NCBI GenBank assembly: GCA_021432605.1 | Contig: MU271158.1 | Coordinates: 310,001-374,000, forward strand | Direction: 5' to 3' | Source of the DNA: Coniochaeta sp. PMI_546 | Lineage: Eukaryota > Ascomycota > Sordariomycetes > Coniochaetales > Coniochaetaceae | DNA length: 64,000 bases | Shown here: positions 28,161 through 38,902 of the stretch, one piece after another | Position numbering within the stretch: position 1 is the first letter of the stretch | Layout: every line of letters begins with the position of its first letter | Notes under the pieces: generated by a model | What the model was told of the DNA's origin: nothing | Databases searched by the model: none | What the model saw: the letters and a program-made list of their open reading frames with translations, nothing else | Program-made: the position numbers and the translations under genes

Positions 28161-28942
28161 AGGAAGCTTCTATCAGGCCATAATTGGAGCGAAAACATGC
28201 TGGAAGAGCTGGAGCTCTCCGTTTCTTCGACGTCGAGAAGGTGGTACCAAACTGCGGCAACATTACGATCTGGGTCAGACAAGAAGATCACGAATCACCA
28301 AACTGTGGATTGCCTAGTCGGCGCCGAGTCGGTCATTCTTGATCAACAAGTGGCCTCTCTACTCACGGCAGAAACGGGTTTCCTTCTACCATTTTCCAGA
28401 ATTATCGTCTCTTTGGCCACGCTCGTCCTGTATCCTACTGACTGATTTTTTCGGGGCAAGTGTACCGTATTCGACATGCTTGGTCTCGATGGAACGCGTC
28501 GGATAGGGCGTGTCCGGCTAGACAAGGCACTGGATTATGCGGTGGTAAACCCTTCTGGAACTTCTGGGAGTGAGTATTACCTTGTATTTGGAGAATGGGA
28601 ACATACTGCTAAGTTGCAACCTACCCAGTACTTATGTCGTATTGCGTCTCGTACCTGGCCGAAATATTCGAAAAAGCGCTTCGAGACTTGGGTGGCGACT
28701 GAAAGTCTCCCTCCTGTCATCGTGACATCGAATATCTGCGAGTATGCTGCTTTGATAGGCGACAAATGTTCCCGAAACGCAGCAAGGTCTAGTCGGTACA
28801 TTCTCGTCTAACTAACACCCAAGTCTAGTCTAATGACTCTAACGTCAACAATAGAGGCCCTGACTCTCAAGGAAACTTAACCAAAACTTACGTGTCTTTC
28901 ACTCTGTCAAGCCTCCAGCACACCTCCCTCCCCACCCGTGGC
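28161..28942. other. Intergenic region
   Basis: Downstream of the Fic remnant. A 111-codon open frame at 28476-28811 and the tail of the remnant's frame to 28445 have no recognisable domain. Nothing else seen. Confidence 0.45.
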
Positions 28943-29932
28943 TCATCTACTCCTCGTTCTCTTACGCCCCCTATCCTCCTCGCCCTTTACTCTCGCCCTT
29001 CTCTCCTCAACCCCACCCTCCTTTTCCTTGGGCACAGCTCTTGTTCTGACATAGCTTCCCGCCCTCTCTTCATTCGGTCTGGTCCTGACGTAACTACCCG
29101 CTCTAGCCTCAGGCACAGGTCTGGTCCTGACCCAACTGCCATCCCTGACCTCTTCTCTCTCAACCCCATGCCACTCTCTCCCATACATCTCCCTCCCATA
29201 TCTTCCACCGGGCATACCACCCAGCTGCCCCTCTCCTAAATTCCTAATATTGTTAACCCCAGTCCGAACCCGCTCAGTCTCCGCCTCAAGTCTCCCAGCA
29301 CAAGAAACCAGTCCCTCATAAACATCACACCTCCCATCGCGATGTCTATGCGGCCGTCTCCCGCCCGCCAGCCTACGAATCTGCGTGGTCGTGCGCGCCA
29401 GCTCTGATGATAAACTATCCAGAGCCACCACTATCTCCGTCCTAGGTCCTTGCACGTGACGATGAGGCCGACGCCGGTGATGATGGCGATGCCTCGGCCT
29501 CTCAGGCACCGGTGCGCCGACGAACTCGTCGCGAGAGCGCGGTGCCTTGGCCTTGTCCTTGCCCTTCTCCTTCTCCTTCTTCTTCCCGCGCTTGGAGATG
29601 AAGTGTCTGACAGCCAGAGCCGCCGCCCCGCGGAGGAGGTGCGAGATGAGCTCGTGCGTCGGGTCGTCGCGGCGGGAGCCGGAGCCGGAGCTGAAGCCGA
29701 AGGCGGCGCGGGTGGACTGGTCGCTGCCCGAGGTGTGCTTGGAGGGCATTTCCTTGCTCTTGCCGGTGGGCGAGGCCTTTGCGCTGGTTGAGGAGGTTTG
29801 TTGGGTTAAGTAGTGGTGGATCGAGTACTCGAGCACGCCTTTCGCTACCTTGGTGAAGAGGTCGGAGGTCGGCGACGGCTGCGATTCTGGCGATGGCGCA
29901 CGGGAGCGACGGGTGCGGGAGGTCGAGGGCAT
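28943..29932 (-). CDS. Disordered, highly charged protein with VRTR repeats
   Basis: Single-exon reading frame of 329 aa, not assigned to a known family. The N-terminal half is Ser/Thr/Pro-rich with a short hydrophobic helix region (ISHLLRGAAALAVRHFIS). A Lys/Glu run (KRGKKKEKEKGKDK) and a His/Arg run (RHRHHHRRRPHRH) follow. A predicted helical segment (IVVALDSLSSELARTTTQIR) lies in the middle. Near the C-terminus three related copies, GSWVRTRPVP, GSYVRTRPNE and GSYVRTRAVP, form a degenerate tandem repeat of about 14-17 residues. The strongly basic composition suggests nucleic-acid or chromatin binding, but this is only a composition argument. Coding status is supported by length and the in-frame repeat, not by homology. 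Confidence 0.55.
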   Translation of the reverse strand: MPSTSRTRRSRAPSPESQPSPTSDLFTKVAKGVLEYSIHHYLTQQTSSTSAKASPTGKSKEMPSKHTSGSDQSTRAAFGFSSGSGSRRDDPTHELISHLLRGAAALAVRHFISKRGKKKEKEKGKDKAKAPRSRDEFVGAPVPERPRHRHHHRRRPHRHVQGPRTEIVVALDSLSSELARTTTQIRRLAGGRRPHRHRDGRCDVYEGLVSCAGRLEAETERVRTGVNNIRNLGEGQLGGMPGGRYGREMYGREWHGVEREEVRDGSWVRTRPVPEARAGSYVRTRPNEERAGSYVRTRAVPKEKEGGVEERRARVKGEEDRGRKRTRSR

Positions 29933-30738
29933 GGGCTGGAGTTTGCAGGCCTGAGTTGATGAGGATTTCGGTTTGAATGGTTGTAGATCAATCTGACAGA
30001 AGGAAAGAAAGTAACAGAGGATATCGGTCCCCTAGAGTGAATGAGAGTATCTTGCGCGGAAGAGAGGCCCCCGAGCAGGGCGGAGGCCAAATGAAGAGGG
30101 ACGTTATTAGCTATTATACGTATGGTCATTTCCTTATATTGGAACGAAAATGACTATTTTGTCTTGTGGTCTTGAGTAGCTCGTGCGAAGTCGTGGTGAT
30201 GTGCACCGAGGCCGCATTCAGGGGGTCGCGTGACCCCTGACTAAGACAACGGCTCACACGACACAGGCGTGTCAACGTGACCCTAGAATTAACATAGACC
30301 ACAGTACACATGATTTATGTAGGACCTTGTACTTGAAGATGGGCTAACAGGTAATGGCACAATAAATTTTCGCACTACTCTTAATACAAGCTGTAGCAGG
30401 AGCTTGTCCTGACTGTCTAATTAACACTCATAATTTGTCCTAGGAGATAGCACATTTACGTTCGCTTCACTGCTTCCATCACTTGCGTACGATCGTTTCT
30501 ATCAAGAATATGGCAAGGACATCAATAACAAAGTATGATAGCACCGGGGTCTCAGAGCTACACAAAAGCTGACCATACATTCATTGTATGCTAACGATGG
30601 CCAGTGTCATGAACTGGGTGACGGAGAAGATATGAAAAGATTGGCGTTTTGCACAATAAACACTCCAAAAACGGCTCGTTCTCTGGGTCCGTGTATAACC
30701 CGGATGGCTGTCCTCTAGAGCTGGGTTTTGCTTTCATT
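29933..30738. other. Intergenic region
   Basis: Divergent side of the disordered-protein gene (its promoter) and 3' flank of the small secreted protein gene. No gene recognised. Confidence 0.5.
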
Positions 30739-31149
30739 TTAGGTGCATAGGGCCGGCTGCCCTGGATTGAACTCGCACCCGTTGCCAGCCCCGGTACACT
30801 GTTAACGACACCCAGGCATGAGTAAAGACCAAACTTCAAAGCCGAATTAGTCGATTATAACTGAGAGTTTTGCTTACCGCGCGTCCAAAGCAGCAAGAAC
30901 TGGCACTTTCGCCTATACACTCCCCCACGTCGACACCATTTGGAAGACGACAAGCCCCGGTGAAATTACAATTCTGTAGACCAAAGGTGCTATCAGCCGT
31001 TGACCGCCGAAGCTGATTTCTGCTTTACTTACGCCGCCCACAGTGAGGATTTCGCGCTTGAAGGCCTCTGGGGTTTCATAGTCCCGCGGTACTGCCTGAA
31101 CACAGGCCAGAAGAGCCGAGAGACACAAGGTGATCTGCTTAACATGCAT
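30739..31149 (-). CDS. Small secreted eight-cysteine protein
   Basis: Three short exons (31033-31149, 30878-30973, 30739-30798), all joined in phase 0, encode 90 aa. Introns of 59 and 79 nt start with gtaagt and gtaagc and end in ctacag and taacag. Residues 1-19 are a clear signal peptide (LCLSALLACVQA), leaving about 71 mature residues. They contain eight cysteines spaced C-x5-C-x10-C-x7-C-C-x4-C-x6-C-x9-C, enough for four disulfides. The last two exons hold all eight, and their reading frame stays open only with this splicing. No known family was recognised; it is not the hydrophobin pattern. Size, secretion and cysteine content are those of fungal effector or antimicrobial-type proteins, but function is not known. 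One potential N-glycosylation site (NFT) is present. Confidence 0.65.
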
Positions 31150-33229
31150 ACTGGTTTCTGTAATGTGAAAGCGATGAGAAAAATGGTATTGAAGTAAGAT
31201 TGTCGAGTTGAGTGCGAAGAGAGAAATCCAGAAGAATTCTAGTCGGGAATCTACACTGAATTTATAGTATTTTCCCTGCTAATCATACAGTTCCCTTCAC
31301 CTAGACTCTGCAGTGTAAACACCTGTCCATCTTCGACACTGCGGCATAGGCAATCCTAGAAACTATCATCACAATATCATCAACAACTCTATAATGAGAT
31401 CTGCATAATGCTGATGATCATGGCTACAACAAAGCAAGCATGAACGGGAGAGTGGCTCTATTTGGCAGGTGCGTACGTCATACGGGTGAACAGTCATGAT
31501 AGTGGTATGGATGCGTAGCGATTTGGAGGGCATCCAGACTTGTATGTGGTAGGACGAAACCAAACATCGTTGAGGACTGGTACACGTTCAGTCTCACATA
31601 GGTAAGGTATGTAACATGTCTAACGGAACCTACCGAGCCATCGCTCCTTAGGTGTAGTAGAGTGGTAAGGCCCGATATCCTGTAGGCGGACGTACAAATA
31701 ACTATCCTTGAGCTTGGCATACTGTAATGCCTAGGTGTAAACATGTGTCAAGTCTCTATATGTTCAGTTGAACTGCCTTTACTGTACATATGGGTGTTGA
31801 TCACGACTTACGGCCTATCGCATTCGAAACCCTCTTATACAATGGCCGGTACTGGTGGTGTCGATCGTGGCTCCTTGAGGATAAAAGGGTGGAGTTGACA
31901 GCGAAGGAATCACATATACGAGGTTATGCAGGTCGACTTGATCCTAAGGTAACCAAATCATACACTCATAGAAGGCGTCGAATGGCCGCCGACGTGCGGC
32001 ACAGCTCCGAATCCTGCTTCCTTCCGGACCTTCTCATCCGTACATGAACCTAACCCTACGCTACGCGCAGGAGTTGTGAAAACTTCTGACGGAAGCAGCG
32101 TATGCTGACGGACACCGCCCCCACTCTTGGCAGGACATACACAACATCTAGTACGTACATAGTGAGATATGAGTATCGTCCAACTGCCAGCCAAGTGCTG
32201 GTCGCCTTGGGCGAGCTACCTAACCACATATGTACACAAGTTTCGAAAAAGAATGGTTTTTGAATATCGACCCCAGGGTAGTCTTTACGTGAACAAGCAG
32301 TCGGAGACTTACAGGCGAATAAACCGAATTTGTCATCGAGTCGTGTTTTATGACGGAACGGAATCTAGTATCGATCCTTGGGCACCATGACAATAGTCGC
32401 AACTGAGCCGGTAAAGCACGAGGAAGTTAAGTGTATACCACATCGTCTCTTGTTTACAACATAACACTATGCTTTCTTAGGAAAGGAAATCACACTCTCA
32501 AGTGGATATACAGGAATGAGGTTGTTTGATGCTGAGATGGTGTCGAGGACTGGTTGACCACTGCCTCAACCCCACCAATCTTCACTTCTTGTAGGTGGAA
32601 GTTCTAAGTTATTTCTCTAAAATTGCCAACGTACAAACAGAGTTCACAACCTCCACACCCTTCCATAGAGGCTCTGGATGGCAAAAACGTGGATAGCATA
32701 TGTGAGTGCTTGTCATGAGGAAACAATATAACAACTCGTCGTCTCGACTCTTGGTCCTAGGACGGTGGCCGCTCTGAGTACTAGCACTGCAAGCACGGAA
32801 CAGACATTTTCTCCAGAATTGTGACACTGGTGAACACTGTGCCGTCTGCTGCGATTACGGTGACCTCGTTCGCTGGGCAGTATTAGAGTGTGCTGCTATG
32901 GTCTCGACCGCTGCGGCACCAGCTTGCATGGCCAACTATCTCTCTCACGTCCCGTATCACGTCGTCGTGCTCATACATCAGCGTCCAAGGCCAAGACCAT
33001 TAGCGTCACATTCACTCCCATGAAAGTTATCATCACAGCCCTAGGTTTCCCTATGAATCCATTCGCCTGTTCCTAACTCGTACTGTTGGGTTTAGGAAGA
33101 CCCCTCTTCATCTCTTGAGGTCAGGGCAGAGAATACCATCGATTGGTAAGTAACACCTGGAGGGCGTGAACCAAGAACGTTTCTCCGTGGCTGCCACTAA
33201 TTACCTTCATGATGACTTGGGCTACTGTC
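31150..33229. other. Intergenic region
   Basis: About 2 kb without a supportable gene. It contains the promoter of the small secreted protein gene on the minus strand. Open frames are short and featureless. Confidence 0.5.
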
Positions 33230-33480
33230 TCGCCCGGACTACAAGTGACATCCTGGCAGCCATCGTCAATGTTCCTTTACTAATAGTCACCAACGGCGGC
33301 TTTGAGGACGACATGAACGCTTGAAGCTATACAGACAGCTGCGACGCTTACTGCGAAGGAGGTGTAGCCTGTTCCATCGGAGTCAACGACGCATCCTTCA
33401 GTGTCTTCTCTTTCCCTCTCCAACTACGAGAACGGACTATTTGCTCAGTTGTAGCCTTTCTCCAAATTCAAATTGATCAG
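33230..33480 (+). pseudogene. Decayed secreted-protein remnant (carbohydrate-binding-like motif)
   Basis: A frame at about 33280-33410 reads LIVTNGGFEDDMNA, a stop, then SYTDSCDAYCEGGVACSIGV. The NGGFE(D) start followed by Trp-Ser is typical of the repeated beta-sandwich module found in many fungal secreted proteins and related to family 4/9/16-type carbohydrate-binding domains. Here the expected Trp codon is TGA, and the continuation changes frame near 33420, where NYENGLFAQL again ends in a stop. Together this suggests a once-functional domain broken by point and length mutations. The assignment is tentative because only a short segment is recognisable. Confidence 0.35.
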
Positions 33481-34535
33481 TGGCGTGACATACAAGCTCG
33501 GTTCAAGTGAAGTGCAGAGCCTATGGAGCGCAGATGAGTTTCAACAAACTATCTCTCTTTGTCCGGGTCACGGACTCGTCAGATCCATTCATGGACGTAC
33601 TGTCCTTAGCGACGGCTGGATCTTCGCCCTGTCCATGTTCACGGGTCGGTTTCCCCTACGCCGGCACGGCTGGGTCAGTCTGTTCATCGTGGCATCGCGA
33701 TACAGTCTCGTCGCAGCATCTGACTGACAACGTTATCTCCACCTGGCAGGGGCGAAGCAATCGTGGAGGGTTCTGGTCTTGAAGAGAGGTTCCATGTAGT
33801 TCAAAATTTCCCACGGAAAGCATGTCGGGCAGAGCAGGGCCTTATGGCAGATATGGGTGGTATCTTGGCCTGTGTTCTCATGGTGTTCGGTTACATGATT
33901 TCTGCTTCGAATAGAAAAGCGCCGGCAAGCAAGAACTCGCGCATCTGGATTAGAATGTGGCAGGAGTTGTCTGTCTTCGAACCACTAGCACAAGATAACA
34001 ACAAAGCATCGTCTTACAACGTTTCGGGTGTCAGCATTGTGATTGGCGACGGCAACCACTACCACTGACCGATGCTACCCTGATCACACCCGCCAGGGGA
34101 AGCTACCCCAGTTCAGGCAGTTTGCAAGTCGGGAAGCGGAGCTAATGCGGGGGCGGTACGGCAGTCAGCGGTTGACGCGCATCGTTCTCTTGATCGACAC
34201 GATAAGGTTAATGCTTTCCCCTTGCGATAACCGGGCAATCATCTCCTGATGTGGCAGCTCTGAACATCCAGTCAGGGTGCATTATCACAACAACGTGCTG
34301 TATTGCATCGGACCAAATGCAGAGGCATCTTGGCGCTCGGTAAAGCAGAGAAACCCGTGCTAAGTCAAGGGCACGATATTGGAACATGGCGTCCGGCAAC
34401 TCGTCGCTTTCCAAACGGCGGTCAGTCGGCTTGGAGATATAAAGCTTGGGATATTTCTCATGTCGGCGTGGTTGAAATGCTTGCGTGCCACGCCCTCCTC
34501 CCCTAGAGTCTGAGCATCGTCACTTGACAGTCACC
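33481..34535. other. Intergenic region
   Basis: Open frames at 33473-33727 and 33763-34068 may be further debris of the decayed gene upstream, but I cannot align them to anything. The last 200 bp are the presumed promoter of the HNH nuclease gene. Confidence 0.4.
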
Positions 34536-35362
34536 ATGAGGGTCATCTCATTCGCTGCCTTGGTTGCGGCGGCCTGCGTCACGGCAGCGCCTATGCCTAT
34601 GCCAACACCGGTATGTGCGGGCTACAGTCGTAATATATACAGGAGCTGATATTGTGATAGCCTGGCATTCCCACAGCGGCTACCGCGAAGAGTCAGCTGG
34701 CAAGTCTCACCGTCAAGGCGTCTTCGGACGGGTCGGGCTATGACCGAGACCTCTTCCCGACGTGGGACACCATCTCAGGGACCTGCAATACCCGGTAAAT
34801 AGTTCCTTCATGACAGGCTAGTCGTTCGAAATAAGGATAATATGTAAGTTGCTGACCTCGAGGGGGATCAGCGAGTACGTCTTGAAGCGGGACGCAACCA
34901 CTATCACGGTGGATTCCGCTTGCGTTGCGACGTCTGGTTCTTGGAAAAGTCCCTACGACGGTGCGACCTGGACAGCTGCCTCCGACTTGGATATTGACCA
35001 CATGGTGCCGCTCAAAAACGCCTGGATCGTAAGCAGTTCACTAACATCCATCAACCTCCCTTGCATCCCTACCAAATTTGTCTCAGTACTGACCAAACGG
35101 CCCATCCTAGTCTGGCGCTTCTGCTTGGACAACCGCCAAGCGCGAGCAGTTTGCCAATGACGTGACCCGTCCTCAACTCTGGGCAGTCACAGACAACGTC
35201 AACTCAGCAAAAGGAGACAAGAGCCCAGACTCCTGGAAGCCACCGCTGAGTTCCTTCTACTGCACCTATGCCAAGAGCTGGGTGCAGGTTAAGAGCTACT
35301 GGGCGTTGAGTGTCACGTCTGCTGAGAAGACTGCGTTGAGTTCAATGTTGGATACATGCTGA
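34536..35362 (+). CDS. Secreted HNH-type nuclease (DUF1524/GmrSD C-terminal-like)
   Basis: Four exons (34536-34610, 34661-34794, 34872-35028, 35111-35362) give a 205-aa protein; all junction phases agree. Residues 1-18 are a signal peptide (SFAALVAAACVTAA) followed by a short Pro-Met-rich propiece. The nuclease core contains RDLFPTWDTISGTCNTREYV, then DIDHMVPLKNAW with the general-base His113, and finally LWAVTDNVNSAKGDKSPDSW, the family's Asn/Lys/Asp motif that completes the beta-beta-alpha metal site. Four cysteines remain in the mature part. Secreted fungal members are thought to degrade extracellular or host nucleic acid; that role is inferred here. All motif residues are intact, in contrast to the decayed genes just upstream. 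Confidence 0.88.
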
Positions 35363-36368
35363 GGCACTCAGTCAAGAGTCGGTAAGGCAGTGGTTGATGA
35401 AACCCGAGAGAGCGAGAGCTGCATGTCGGGGTGCAATAGCCTGGACTAGAACGAATTGAAAATGATGTTACTAGGAGATTGTCGCTGAGTCTTGTCTTTC
35501 ATTCTCAGGAAGCCTAAAGTCATGCACTATTCTCTGCGGGTTTTGTTTTATATGTTCCATCAAATCATCTTGGTCTTAGATTTGAGAGAGAGATCATGGG
35601 TTCTTCATCATATTGTGCATGTCGGGTGCAAGTCATTTACAGTGGCCTCTTCTATCTTGATACACCATGTTACAGATCTAAGACAGCATACTATAGGCCT
35701 CTCCGCAAAGAAACAATGAACTTGACATCGGTCTCTGTGAGATTTCAACACAGATCCGTTCGCTGTCGTTATTGAGTACTTCGACCTTAGAAATGCCTTA
35801 ATTGGACTGGGCTAAGCCAGAGAGACTTGCTTTCCCCGACTGATAAAGGGACATCATTTTCTATAATCTTCCGGATTCCTAGCCCTTGCTATAAGTCTAG
35901 AAGAGAAATCCAGAGACGACCTGGTCCTCCTTTGGCTACTCACTTGACAACTATTATGTTACTCAGGACGTAATTACTTGGAAAGCCACACTCACTTGTT
36001 CCGCTCCGTTTCTCAAGTCCTCTTTTTCCATATCGACATGATATCGACATTTGACTTCTCTCCAGCTGAGAAAGTTTGGTGCCCTGAAACATGGTTGCCT
36101 GAAGAGGCATTTCTTCGGCTATGTTTGTGTCTAAATGACCAGGTTCTAGGTGTATCTACTAGACTCGCGTCGGGAGCTATGGCATTGGGGAACAGATATA
36201 TTTACCTTCGAAAACTGGACGAGATGGCCAGTCACACCCCTGTATCTTTACACTGATATCATCCCCGATTTCTTTTAAAAGCAAAAGCGGCGCGCCTTCA
36301 CACCGTCCGCCTCGAATCTCGGAAGTACCACCAAAGCCGACGTGATTAACAGCATCTTTGAACTCATC
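35363..36368. other. Intergenic region
   Basis: AT-richer 1 kb with scattered stop codons in all frames. No gene or repeat recognised. Confidence 0.5.
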
Positions 36369-37127
36369 ATGGCGGTTCAAACCAGAGCCGGCGCCGCTCG
36401 GGAAGCATACGCGAGGGCCAACCGACGAGGCCATCTCCCGGTAGAGGTATGGCTAATCATCGTAGCCTTCATCCCTTATAAGGATCGTGCCGATGCATGG
36501 TTCTTACTTCGATCCTTGTGCAAAGCTTCTAAACAGGCTGTGGAGGACATTTACATGAGGTTCTATCTCCCGCATCTGAAATTCGCCGATTTGGACGCAA
36601 ACCCGCGGTCTTGCACGCTCTATCGCTACGACGGACTGTCCGATCAGGGATCAACTCGATTCGTTGCATACGCCACCAACTTGAACCAGATAGATCGATA
36701 TCATTGGCATGCATTGACGTTTCATGATCAGCGGCACACTCTCCCTTTCAACGAGCCCGGCGGTGGTAGCACATGGCCTCACTGGAGCGTGGTCATGAAG
36801 ATCCCTTACGACGGGAGGGAGTTCATCAGTTACCTTCCTATTGAAAAGGTCCTGCACAGTCTGCCCTGGAGGAGTGTCCTTAGCACGCTCTTCAAGAAGA
36901 AGAGAATGGTGAGCCCGTGGAGACAATTCATGGTCAGTTTCCACCTGGATCAAGACGATAGCGAGCGGGCGTGGCAACGGGCACTGACGCGGCCCGTCCC
37001 CCCGGTACACAAGACGGAACTGAGTGCACTGGCTCGCCCGGATCTGGCCCCTTACAAGTATTACGAGGCAAAAGACGACGATGAACGAACTGCTGGGGCT
37101 CGGTACAAGGTCTTAGGAGAAAAGTAG
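36369..37127 (+). CDS. F-box-like protein
   Basis: Single-exon gene of 252 aa. Residues about 22-65 carry a short F-box-like segment (GHLPVEVWLIIVAFI) typical of fungal adaptors that link substrates to SCF ubiquitin ligases. The rest (for example RFYLPHLKFADLDAN, TFHDQRHTLPFNEPGGGS) has no domain I recognise, but composition is that of a normal globular protein. I chose the ATG at 36369 (catcATGG) over an in-frame ATG at 36342 because of its better context. Unlike the F-box gene at 20.3-21.7 kb, its frame is intact. Substrate unknown. Confidence 0.68.
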   Translation: MAVQTRAGAAREAYARANRRGHLPVEVWLIIVAFIPYKDRADAWFLLRSLCKASKQAVEDIYMRFYLPHLKFADLDANPRSCTLYRYDGLSDQGSTRFVAYATNLNQIDRYHWHALTFHDQRHTLPFNEPGGGSTWPHWSVVMKIPYDGREFISYLPIEKVLHSLPWRSVLSTLFKKKRMVSPWRQFMVSFHLDQDDSERAWQRALTRPVPPVHKTELSALARPDLAPYKYYEAKDDDERTAGARYKVLGEK

Positions 37128-37903
37128 AGAGATTAAGAACCCGAGCGACAGATTGAGTGACGAGTGCTTTGATCTTCATTTGTGTTTAGGGAGGGGCTGC
37201 TGCTGGATAGTACGGATTTGCGGATGGTAAAGTCGACAATGCGGAGCTGTTGTGGGGTTGGATAACAGGGAGACAGATGATGCTCGTGGACTGGGTCGGG
37301 GAGAGAGGATGTGGAAGGCGTGGTGATATTTGTTCCGCTGTAGCTTCCAAGATTTCTGGGCATCTTCAGATACGGCCTGCATGGACCTCTACGTGCTGGT
37401 TCGGGTCCTTCCTCGAACTGAGTTACATCAGTAAACAAGGAGTCCTCTCATAGTCTGTCATATCGGCAAGATGATTGCGAATCACTTGTGAAAGACAATG
37501 TATGGTTGACTAGGTTTTACGATGCCAATGAAGAATACCAGGCAGGTATGGGCAGTAGTGTGAACGCAGTCTTTCTGCTTTGTTCTTGTCTAATGGAGAA
37601 CTGATTCTGACCAGGTGCGAGTCAACAAGGGTGAGTGAGTCCAGTGATAAGCGGCGGGCATACCTTGTGTGTATTTGGTGCATCCTGGATGTCTCTAACT
37701 TGACTATTAAGGTCTAAATATGAGATCCTTGCTTGGTGGTAGTGATATCACATAGGCGACACAAAGCTAGAGTACATAACTGCAACAATACTTTTCCCTG
37801 AGCTTGCAGAGGCATTTGTTCATGACAAACAGGACATCCCACGGCTTATCCAGATACCAAGAATTACCCCAATTGCAATATTAGGCTCTAGACTATGTGG
37901 CAT
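37128..37903. other. Convergent intergenic region
   Basis: Between the F-box-like gene and the collagen-like gene on the opposite strand. No gene recognised. Confidence 0.5.
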
Positions 37904-38902
37904 CTACGGCAAATATTTATGATCACTTTCCCTATGCCGACCCGATGAGCGTCGACGATGCGAAGACCTCCCGTCGTCCCTCCGCCTCTCCCGTCTGACA
38001 TCGTGGTGCCTAGATCCGTAGCGCACTCGGGCTGATGATTCAAGCGCATTCAATAAGTTCAACCCTGGATTGACATAAACTGTCGGGACATCTACGGGCG
38101 GGGGAGCCCTCGGCCCCAGGTAGGCAGGTGAACCCGGCCGTCCCGGTGAACCTTGTCTCCCTCTTGGGCCTCGGTCGCCTCGCGGTCCTTCTGGGCCAGC
38201 TGGTCCTGTCGGTCCTGGTGGCCCTGTGTCTCCAATTGGCCCAGGAGGACCTCGCTCGCCGCTTGGCCCGGCTGGCCCGGCTGGCCCTTGGGGTCCCGGA
38301 GGTCCCGGAGGTCCCGGAATCTGTGGCTGGCCTCCAGGTCCTCCGGGCCCTGCAGGCCCTGGAGGTCCTGGTGGTCCGGGTGCTCCGGGCGGTCCAGGCG
38401 GTCCGGGCGGTCCTGGTGGTCCAGGTCGCCCAGGGGGTCCAGGAGGTCCAGGGGGGCCTGGTGTGCCCTGGGAGACTGGACGGCTATATCTATGATAACG
38501 TCGTTTTCGCTGATGATATGATGCTTCATAACTGGAATCGGAGTTTGATCTCTTTTCGCTATCACCATCGCTTCTTGGAAATCGCCTTCCCCGACTTCGC
38601 CAGCAGCAGAAGATGATGAGCAGGACGAGAACGACTCCAATTGTAACGCCGACAATGATGCCCACTTTCTGACTACTCATGCCATTGCTACCCGTAGACA
38701 CGGCCGTGCCGGTGGTATCAGGTGTGGCGGAGAGGCTGCGCCCTAGCGTTATGGTGCTTGTTATGGTTGTCTCTGTGCGCGTAATGGTCTGGGTGATGAC
38801 GAGAGCTGAGATGGTGGAAGTTGACAGTTCAAGGCGCGCAATTTCGCCAGCTGTTAATCGCGCAGCGGCAGTGGTCGACGGCAATGGGATGGCAAGGCCC
38901 AT
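37904..38902 (-). CDS. Membrane-anchored collagen-like protein
   Basis: Reads as 332 aa from the ATG at 38902. A Ser/Thr-rich region (about residues 10-75) precedes one transmembrane helix (about 80-100, [19 protein letters not shown]), then a basic stretch. A collagen domain follows: 38 consecutive Gly-x-y triplets (about residues 146-259) with one imperfection, where Gln replaces Gly (GQP-QIP-GPP). The first part is almost pure GPP; the second is mixed and charged ([25 protein letters not shown]). The tail is Arg/His/Ser-rich. By the positive-inside rule the collagen part faces the cytoplasm, unlike known surface collagens. The N-terminus is uncertain: the frame is open a few codons further but meets a TAG, so an upstream signal-peptide exon is likely. 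Fungal collagen-like proteins are few; Metarhizium MCL1 is the known example. Confidence 0.75.
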   Translation of the reverse strand: MGLAIPLPSTTAAARLTAGEIARLELSTSTISALVITQTITRTETTITSTITLGRSLSATPDTTGTAVSTGSNGMSSQKVGIIVGVTIGVVLVLLIIFCCWRSRGRRFPRSDGDSEKRSNSDSSYEASYHQRKRRYHRYSRPVSQGTPGPPGPPGPPGRPGPPGPPGPPGPPGAPGPPGPPGPAGPGGPGGQPQIPGPPGPPGPQGPAGPAGPSGERGPPGPIGDTGPPGPTGPAGPEGPRGDRGPRGRQGSPGRPGSPAYLGPRAPPPVDVPTVYVNPGLNLLNALESSARVRYGSRHHDVRRERRRDDGRSSHRRRSSGRHRESDHKYLP

